Assembly: GCA_023396615.1 (NCBI GenBank)
Contig: JAEWVM010000240.1
Location: 1 to 10,714, forward strand
Length of the DNA stretch: 10,714 bases
DNA from: Spirochaetota bacterium
GTDB taxonomy: Bacteria; Spirochaetota; UBA4802; JAFGJZ01
Direction of reading: 5' to 3'
The notes under the pieces are model-generated. The model saw nothing but the letters and a program-made list of their open reading frames with translations. It was not told the DNA's origin and searched no databases. Positions 6,461 through 10,714 of the stretch are shown one piece after another. Within the stretch, counting starts at the first letter, position 1. Every line of letters starts with the position of its first letter. Position numbers and translations under genes: made by a program.

Positions 6461-7722
6461 TAGATTCTGTATTCTGCGCCGAAGGCAAAATTCCATACGT
6501 CTTTTTTGTATTTTGAAGTGGTATCGCCGGTTTTAGTTTTTTGACCATCTGCTGTCACATAATGAATTCTTCCTATTCCGAGAACAAGATCAAGATTGGC
6601 GATAGGAGTGATTCTTCCGCCGATTCCGACCGAATGAGAATCAAGCGAATAGTCGAAATCAGTATAAGTGTCGGAGTTTGCACCGACATTGGCATACATG
6701 TAACCGGCAGAGACTTTCAGAAAATCAGGTATAACTGCGTATTCTACCGATGCAGACATTTCCCATCCTAAAGAAGAATAGTCTTCTGAATATCCGTCAT
6801 CATCATAGTTTGTAAGTCCGAGAAGAAATCCGTCAAAGCTTGTAGAAATCATGAGCTTGTCGATTGTGTAGCTTCCGCCGAGACCAATCATTGCAGGAAG
6901 ATCATATCTCTGCTTTGATCCGTCTTCAAACATTGTCCCGAAAGATTTGCCGTCATGTACCTTTGTTTTAAAATTGAGTCTGGTCGGTGTTTCGAAGCGT
7001 GCGGCAAGAATCATTGCATCTTTTTTGTAAGTCACACCGATTATTCCGCCGATTCCCTTTGCTGTTTTTTCAGCATCTACTTCCAAAGTCTGTGGTGCGT
7101 TACCATAATATGGTGCAACATAATTTGCCTCACCTTTGAAAGTTTTTTCAGCATAAACAAAGCGTGCGGTAAGTGAAACTGATAGAGATTCATTAAGCGC
7201 GTATGATCCGCCAGCACTTCCGAAATAATAAAGGCTTGAACCTTTAAGATTGCCGTTTTGATATAATAGTAGAGTATGATCTGTTGTATCTAATCCTGTT
7301 AAGATCATCGCAGGTACTCCGTCTTTATAGTCAACTGATCCGCCGCCGGCGATGAGACCTGCGCCTACGAATACGGCATAATTTTCTTTTTTATAAATAG
7401 CGTAAAAATTAGGTACAATCGGAGACGGCTTTGTAGATTCATAAACATCATTTTTTCCAATTGATTCAGATGCTGAATAAGTAAGTTCGCTCGAATAAGT
7501 TCTAAGTATTGTCTGAGATGAAAGATATAATGTCACTCCGTCTTTCATGAAAGCTGTTGCGGCCGGGTTATAATGTGCTGAGTCCGCGTCAGTAGATGCG
7601 TTTCTGCAGAAGGTGCGCAGATAGTCAGCGCTCTGATTTGACAGATAGTCAATGCTTCCGGCAAAAACGGAAGACGCGGTGAAGATCATGGCTAGAGCCG
7701 CGAGTATTCTGTTAATTTTCAT
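6460..7722 (-). CDS. FadL/OmpP1/TodX-type outer-membrane protein
   Basis: This 420-residue protein looks like an outer-membrane beta-barrel of the FadL/OmpP1 family, which passes fatty acids or other hydrophobic compounds. A signal peptide is clear: KINR, a hydrophobic stretch, then SVFA with likely cleavage after Ala21. The mature N-terminus has the family's hatch signature, RNASTDADSAHYNPAATAF (40-58), including the conserved N-P-A. Beyond it there are alternating aromatic and Gly/Ser/Asp-rich strands (for example GAGLIAGGGS, SLSVSLTARFVYAEKTF, FAFGAEYRI at the end). The start at 7722 is preferred over an in-frame ATG at 7800: GGAGG lies four bases upstream of 7722, it begins the signal peptide, and the longer form would start upstream of the likely promoter. 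The C-terminal residue is Ile rather than the commoner Phe. Substrate is not readable; FadL of E. coli is only a distant guide. Confidence 0.85.
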   Translation of the reverse strand: MKINRILAALAMIFTASSVFAGSIDYLSNQSADYLRTFCRNASTDADSAHYNPAATAFMKDGVTLYLSSQTILRTYSSELTYSASESIGKNDVYESTKPSPIVPNFYAIYKKENYAVFVGAGLIAGGGSVDYKDGVPAMILTGLDTTDHTLLLYQNGNLKGSSLYYFGSAGGSYALNESLSVSLTARFVYAEKTFKGEANYVAPYYGNAPQTLEVDAEKTAKGIGGIIGVTYKKDAMILAARFETPTRLNFKTKVHDGKSFGTMFEDGSKQRYDLPAMIGLGGSYTIDKLMISTSFDGFLLGLTNYDDDGYSEDYSSLGWEMSASVEYAVIPDFLKVSAGYMYANVGANSDTYTDFDYSLDSHSVGIGGRITPIANLDLVLGIGRIHYVTADGQKTKTGDTTSKYKKDVWNFAFGAEYRI

Positions 7723-7758
7723 TTTTCCTCCGAATTCAAATTTACAGTTGAAGTTAAG

Positions 7759-7787
7759 ATTAACTGAACATTTTTCAATAATGTCAA
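7759..7787 (-). promoter_or_regulatory. Probable sigma70-type promoter of the barrel gene
   Basis: The minus strand has a perfect TTGACA (7787-7782), a 17-bp spacer and GTTAAT (7764-7759, four of six). Transcription would start near 7752, about 30 bases before the ATG at 7722. This position excludes the upstream in-frame ATG at 7800 as the main start. Confidence 0.6.
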
Positions 7788-8008
7788 TTCTGAAATGCAT
7801 ATTAAATGAAAATGTTTAAATATTTTTTAGACAAATAGCCTAATTGTATATTTTTTAATAGTAATTAATACATTGAAATGTTTAAAATAAATATAATAAA
7901 ATAGTGCACCGGTTGGACGGATTTAACAAAATTTGAGCAAGAGTTTAAATTTCTTGTGTTTTTCATAATTAATAGTCTAAATGACCCAGCCGATTTGAAA
8001 AGTAAGGC

Positions 8009-8026
8009 TTTGCCTGTTTTGGCAAA
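8009..8026 (+). other. Small hairpin before the lipoprotein ribosome site
   Basis: TTTGCC and GGCAAA form a 6-bp stem around a six-base loop, ending eight bases before the AGGAG ribosome site of the next gene. It could stabilise the mRNA 5' end or affect translation. The stem is short and may be chance. Confidence 0.25.
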
Positions 8027-8045
8027 AAATATTAGGAGAATCTAA

Positions 8046-8468
8046 ATGAAAAAGATTTTTGCTCTCGTTTTCGCAACTGCTCTTCTTTCCGTAGTTGCAT
8101 GTTCAAAAAACCCTGAAGCTCAGGCAAAAGAAATGATGGTTAAGATGGCAACAGTTTTCGACACTGCTGCTACTAAACTTACTGCTGCTGGCGACGATAA
8201 AGCCGCTGCCGCTGCTCTTACTGCTTTCAGCGCTGAAATGGCTAAAATCGTAGTTGAAGGTAAAGCTTTGGAAGCAAAGAACCCTGATTTCAAACTTGAT
8301 GAAAAGAAAGATGCTTTCAAAGAAGAAACTAAGAAGATGGAAGAAGCAATGAAAAAATTCCAGGAAGCTATGATGGCGTCTGCTGTTAAATATGCTGATT
8401 CTGAAGTATTCAAGAAAGCTATTGAGGATATGCAGACTGCTATGTCTTCTGCCGGAGAAAAGAAGTAA
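8046..8468 (+). CDS. Small Ala/Lys/Glu-rich helical lipoprotein
   Basis: The 140-residue product has a lipoprotein signal peptide: MKKIF, a hydrophobic stretch and the lipobox VVAC with Cys19 as the likely lipidated residue. The mature part (20-140) is almost entirely predicted helix, rich in Ala, Lys, Glu and Met, with amphipathic, coiled-coil-like stretches such as KDAFKEETKKMEEAMKKF; there are no further cysteines. I do not recognise a named family. Codon choice is strikingly narrow (GCT for Ala, CTT for Leu, ACT for Thr, AAA/AAG for Lys), unlike the neighbours, which suggests very high expression. The start has AGGAG seven or eight bases upstream. The gene stands alone between the AT-rich region and a strong terminator. 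An abundant periplasmic or outer-membrane-anchored structural role, like that of small major lipoproteins, is inference only. Confidence 0.88.
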   Translation: MKKIFALVFATALLSVVACSKNPEAQAKEMMVKMATVFDTAATKLTAAGDDKAAAAALTAFSAEMAKIVVEGKALEAKNPDFKLDEKKDAFKEETKKMEEAMKKFQEAMMASAVKYADSEVFKKAIEDMQTAMSSAGEKK

Positions 8469-8483
8469 TTATTTTCTTATAGA

Positions 8484-8499
8484 AGCTGTTATAACAGCT
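8484..8499. repeat. Perfect 16-bp palindrome after the lipoprotein gene
   Basis: AGCTGTTATAACAGCT is identical to its reverse complement. It lies 15 bases after the lipoprotein stop and two bases before the terminator hairpin. It could be a protein-binding site, or fold as an extra hairpin that protects the 3' end of the mRNA; as RNA the loop would cost some of the central pairs. Confidence 0.5.
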
Positions 8500-8500
8500 C

Positions 8501-8536
8501 AAAAATGCCGCCGGAAAACCGACGGCATTTTTTTTT
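8501..8536. terminator. Bidirectional intrinsic terminator
   Basis: AAAATGCCG (8502-8510) pairs with CGGCATTTT (8523-8531), and after one mismatch CGG pairs with CCG around an AAAA loop. A run of T follows on the plus strand, ending the lipoprotein gene. On the minus strand the same stem ends in TTTTT, and it lies just beyond the stop of the OmpA-type gene at 8535, so it serves both convergent genes. Confidence 0.88.
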
Positions 8537-9077
8537 ATTCGATGTCGAGTTCCACTCTGCAGTTTTTATCACTGCGCGGATTTACATCAGGCAGAGTGTT
8601 CGATGAACCGTTAGCCTTTGTTTCGAAGCGGTCTTTTGAAATCTTGCTGTTTTTCAGGATATAAGAAAGAACTGCATCAGCTCTTTCCTGTGAAATCGCG
8701 ATATTTCCTTTCTTTCCCTTTTCTGCATTTTCGGGGCCTTTCGCACTTGCATAACCGTTAACAGTGATCTTTTGGCCTTCTGGAAGGGCATTGATTACTT
8801 GAGACAAAGCCGGCAATATAATGTTCTTCATGTAAGAATCAAGATTTTGTCCTGCAACGGAATATTTTGGATCGTTAAGTTTTAATTTTGATGATTTGTA
8901 GGCGAAAGGTATCGGTTTCATTTTGCTTTTAAATTCGGCCTTTAGAGAATCCATTGGTCCGGCTTTGTCCATCTGATCCTGCATTGCAGGTTTTGTGTCT
9001 GCTTTCGGCTGAGCCGTTTCGCAGCCGACTGCCGCGAATATAATTGCCGCTGACAAAATAATTGAAAATAGTTTCAT
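8535..9077 (-). CDS. OmpA-domain (Pal-like) lipoprotein
   Basis: The 180-residue product has a lipoprotein signal peptide with lipobox AVGC (Cys19) and a Pro/Lys-rich linker (20-55). A C-terminal OmpA-type peptidoglycan-binding domain follows (about 57-180). Family motifs are ITVNGYAS (104-111), ISQERADAVLSYIL (128-141, the N-x-x-L-S-x-x-R-A-x-x-V signature), ISKDRFETKANGSSNTLP and NCRVELDIE at the end. It should sit in the outer membrane and tether it to peptidoglycan, as Pal does. Oddities are Ser111 where the diaminopimelate-binding Asp (Asp271 in Acinetobacter OmpA numbering) normally stands, and about six extra Gly/Lys-rich residues before the conserved Arg132, which is kept. The start has GGAGG four bases upstream. 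No tol genes are nearby, so the name pal is not given. Confidence 0.88.
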   Translation of the reverse strand: MKLFSIILSAAIIFAAVGCETAQPKADTKPAMQDQMDKAGPMDSLKAEFKSKMKPIPFAYKSSKLKLNDPKYSVAGQNLDSYMKNIILPALSQVINALPEGQKITVNGYASAKGPENAEKGKKGNIAISQERADAVLSYILKNSKISKDRFETKANGSSNTLPDVNPRSDKNCRVELDIE

Positions 9078-9107
9078 TCTTCCTCCGGATAATATTTTAT
9101 TAAGGGA

Positions 9108-9135
9108 AGTATATGTTTGTGAAAATAATAATCAA
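9108..9135 (-). promoter_or_regulatory. Probable promoter of the OmpA-domain lipoprotein gene
   Basis: The minus strand has TTGATT (9135-9130), a 16-bp spacer and TATACT (9113-9108, five of six). Transcription would start near 9101, about 24 bases before the ATG at 9077. It lies just downstream of the par operon terminator, so the gene is an independent unit. Confidence 0.5.
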
Positions 9136-9170
9136 GGCTTTTTTAAAAACTGAAAGTGCTGCCGGTAATA

Positions 9171-9195
9171 TGAAAAATCCCGCTTTCGCGGGATT
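9171..9195 (-). terminator. Intrinsic terminator of the par operon
   Basis: On the minus strand AATCCCGC (9195-9188) pairs perfectly with GCGGGATT (9183-9176) around a four-base loop, followed by TTTT. It begins four bases after the parB stop codon. Confidence 0.88.
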
Positions 9196-9198
9196 AAA

Positions 9199-10077
9199 TT
9201 ATTTTTCGATTTTTTCGACTATGCGTTCAAAGTCATCAAGAGAGTAATAACTTATTTCAATCTTTCCTTTTCCGCCGGAATGACGTATCTCAACCTTTGT
9301 GCCGAACAGCGAGCGGAGTTTTTCTTCCATGTGACGGATGTGGGCGTCTTTTCTTGATGCGGATTTGGCGGATGCAATTTTTTCCGCAGATGATTCATTT
9401 ATAAGTTTTTCAAGTGATCTTACAGAAAGATTTTTTTCAAGAATCTGTGTATAAAAGTGAATCTGTTTGTCTTCTTCAAGAGATGCGATTACTTTTGCAT
9501 GACCCTGAGAGATAACTCCGGCAGAAACGGCTTCCTGAATGTTTTCGGGTAGAGTGAGCAGGCGGAGTGAATTTGCAATGGTGGCTCGTTCTTTTCCGAC
9601 TTTTTTTGCTACGTCCTGCTGTTTGAGCTTGAAACGGTTGATCAGAAGACGGTAGGCTTTTGCTTCTTCAATCGGATCAAGATTCTGTCTCTGAACGTTT
9701 TCTATCAGGGCTATTGAAAAATTAGTTTCTTCATCAGCATTTATTATTATTGCTTTTATGGAAGCTTTTCCGAGATTCTTGGTAGCTCGAAAACGGCGTT
9801 CGCCGGCAACTATCTGAAAACGTCCGGCATCCGCTTTTCTGAGAATTATAGGCTGAATTAATCCCACTGATGAAATTGATTCGGCTAGATTGGCGATTTC
9901 AATGTCATCAAAATGCATTCTCGGCTGATCCGGATTCGGATCTATCAATGAAAGCGAAATATCACATACGCTGTCTGACTTGACCTGGGATATTTCTTTC
10001 TCGAGACGTTCTGCCGGTGCGGGCGAATTTATAATTATTGCGCCTAAACCTTTTCCAAGGGGCTTTTTGGGATTCAT
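9199..10077 (-). CDS. parB: Chromosome partitioning protein ParB (Spo0J family)
   Basis: ParB binds centromere-like parS sites near the origin, uses CTP to clamp and slide on DNA, and recruits SMC and ParA for chromosome segregation. The 292 residues match the family length. The N-terminus KKPLGKGLGAII (4-15) is the typical ParA-contacting segment. The CTP-binding part has IDPNPDQPR (45-53), GLIQPIILR (72-80), GERRFRA (92-98) and ENVQRQNL (126-133). A helix-turn-helix follows (about 152-173, KQQDVAKKVGKERATIANSL), then QGHAKVIAS (191-199). The C-terminal dimerisation part ends EISYYSLDDFERIVEKI. All expected catalytic motifs are present. The ATG at 10077 overlaps the parA stop by four bases (ATGA), so translation is coupled. 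No parS site (palindrome around CACGTG) is visible in the window. Confidence 0.96.
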   Translation of the reverse strand: MNPKKPLGKGLGAIIINSPAPAERLEKEISQVKSDSVCDISLSLIDPNPDQPRMHFDDIEIANLAESISSVGLIQPIILRKADAGRFQIVAGERRFRATKNLGKASIKAIIINADEETNFSIALIENVQRQNLDPIEEAKAYRLLINRFKLKQQDVAKKVGKERATIANSLRLLTLPENIQEAVSAGVISQGHAKVIASLEEDKQIHFYTQILEKNLSVRSLEKLINESSAEKIASAKSASRKDAHIRHMEEKLRSLFGTKVEIRHSGGKGKIEISYYSLDDFERIVEKIEK

Positions 10078-10714
10078 TTAGCTAATACCTCGTTTGCAAG
10101 TTGTTCATAAGCTTCACTTCCGGGGCAGATGCGGTCATAAAGACCGATAGGTTTTCCGAATGAAGGCGCTTCCGACAGTTTTACATTTCTCGGAATGATT
10201 GTTTTGAAGACCTTGTCGTTGAAGTGTTCTTTTACGTCATTAACAACATGCTGTGAAAGCTTGGTTCTTGAATCGTACATTGTCAGAACAACGCCCTCAA
10301 CATCAAGCGACTTGTTGAGGTTTTCCTGAACCATCGAAATAATCTGAAGAAGCTGGCTCAAACCTTCGAGAGCATAATACTCGCACTGAAGCGGAATCAT
10401 CACCGAGTTTGCGGCTATTAAAGCGTTCAATGTGAGAATTCCGAGTGAAGGAGGACAATCTATTAAAATGTAATCATAGTAGTCGCGTATCTGTGAGATA
10501 GAATCTCTCATCTTGAACTCTTTGTTTTCGAGTTCCATCATGTCTACCTGTGCACCGGACAGATGAATATTTGAAGGAACTATATCAAGATTTGGAAATT
10601 CTGTGTGATGAATCGCATCCTCAATCTGAATTTCTCCGATTAAAACTTCATAAATTGTATTTCCGGATTCTTCTGCGTTTATACCGACACCGTAACCGGC
10701 GTTTGCCTGAGGAT
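10074..10714 (-). CDS. parA: Chromosome partitioning ATPase ParA (Soj family), 3' part
   Basis: The frame is open from the right edge to the TGA at 10074-10076, giving 212 residues of ParA; the start and the deviant Walker A loop (KGGxGKTT) lie beyond the window. The first codons read PQANAGYGVG, the end of the D-P-Q-x-N motif. The Walker B-type segment DYILIDCPPSLG is at 10479-10444, followed by LIAANSVMIPLQCEYYALEGL, a typical ParA block, and the nucleotide-contacting R-x-x-KLSEAPSFGKPI. The extent to the edge shows that an internal ATG at 10541 is not the true start. ParA forms ATP-dependent dimers on the nucleoid and is released by ParB, moving origins apart. The single-pair arrangement and lack of plasmid genes favour a chromosomal locus. 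Confidence 0.95.
   Translation of the reverse strand, partial: PQANAGYGVGINAEESGNTIYEVLIGEIQIEDAIHHTEFPNLDIVPSNIHLSGAQVDMMELENKEFKMRDSISQIRDYYDYILIDCPPSLGILTLNALIAANSVMIPLQCEYYALEGLSQLLQIISMVQENLNKSLDVEGVVLTMYDSRTKLSQHVVNDVKEHFNDKVFKTIIPRNVKLSEAPSFGKPIGLYDRICPGSEAYEQLANEVLAK

Larger units (their letters stand above)
7723..8045. other. AT-rich divergent intergenic region
   Basis: This 323-bp region separates the divergent barrel and lipoprotein genes and holds no gene I can support. Bases 7800-7910 are extremely AT-rich with several A and T tracts, so the DNA may be curved. AATGTTTAAA occurs twice as a direct repeat (7811-7820 and 7877-7886). A perfect TATAAT lies at 7892-7897 on the plus strand, but its best -35 is poor. 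TTGTGT at 7954 and CATAAT at 7964 are further weak promoter pieces. The lipoprotein leader is therefore 60-140 bases long, depending on the promoter used. Confidence 0.6.

Noticed and set aside
7723..7800. Extension of the barrel protein to the ATG at 7800
   Set aside because: It would place 26 residues before a clean signal peptide and start upstream of the TTGACA promoter.
7811..7886. Direct repeats of AATGTTTAAA as part of a CRISPR or iteron array
   Set aside because: There are only two copies in very AT-rich DNA, with no regular spacing and no replication or cas gene nearby.
8120..8413. Open frame antisense to the small lipoprotein gene
   Set aside because: Its Ala/Ser-rich content mirrors the narrow codon use of the plus-strand gene; it has no start signals and no recognisable protein features.

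Overview
The window comes from a diderm (Gram-negative type) bacterium of moderate, roughly 40% GC content. It encodes a FadL-type outer-membrane barrel, an OmpA-domain lipoprotein, a second lipoprotein with a clear lipobox, and the diaminopimelate epimerase DapF. The Feo ferrous-iron importer and an oxygen-sensitive class I fumarase suggest an anaerobic or micro-oxic life. Phylum cannot be fixed from this sequence; a spirochaete-like or similar environmental lineage is possible but unproven. Most genes look like ordinary chromosomal housekeeping genes. I see no transposase, CRISPR array, tRNA or rRNA.

Layout, left to right. Bases 1-454 (minus) hold the N-terminal membrane part of a probable sensor protein that starts at GTG and runs off the left edge. 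Next on the minus strand come dapF (547-1395), then the iron cluster feoC (1453-1689), feoB (1658-3883) and feoA (3916-4131), transcribed feoA-feoB-feoC toward dapF. A perfect 10-bp inverted repeat sits in the feoA promoter region and is the best candidate for an iron-responsive operator. An unrecognised 245-residue protein (4220-4957, minus) lies upstream of feoA and is divergent from the plus-strand pair encoding fumarase alpha and beta (5024-6393), which overlap by four bases. A strong hairpin at 6420-6450 separates the fumarase genes from a convergent FadL/OmpP1-type barrel gene (6460-7722, minus).

A 323-bp AT-rich divergent region (7723-8045) separates the barrel gene from a small Ala/Lys-rich lipoprotein gene (8046-8468, plus). 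A bidirectional terminator then separates that gene from a convergent OmpA-family lipoprotein gene (8535-9077, minus). The right end holds parB (9199-10077, minus) and the 3' part of parA (10074 to the edge), overlapping by four bases and ending in a clean terminator.

Functionally the window combines cell-envelope construction (DapF, the barrel, two lipoproteins), Fe(II) uptake next to an Fe-S enzyme of the TCA cycle, and chromosome partitioning. I found no convincing new multi-gene system. The points most worth a second look are the dyad upstream of feoA, the unknown protein between feo and fum, the OmpA-domain protein that lacks the usual diaminopimelate-binding Asp, the highly codon-biased small lipoprotein, and the truncated sensor at the left edge. 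Several natural starts are downstream of the longest open frames; promoter and ribosome-site evidence is given for each.
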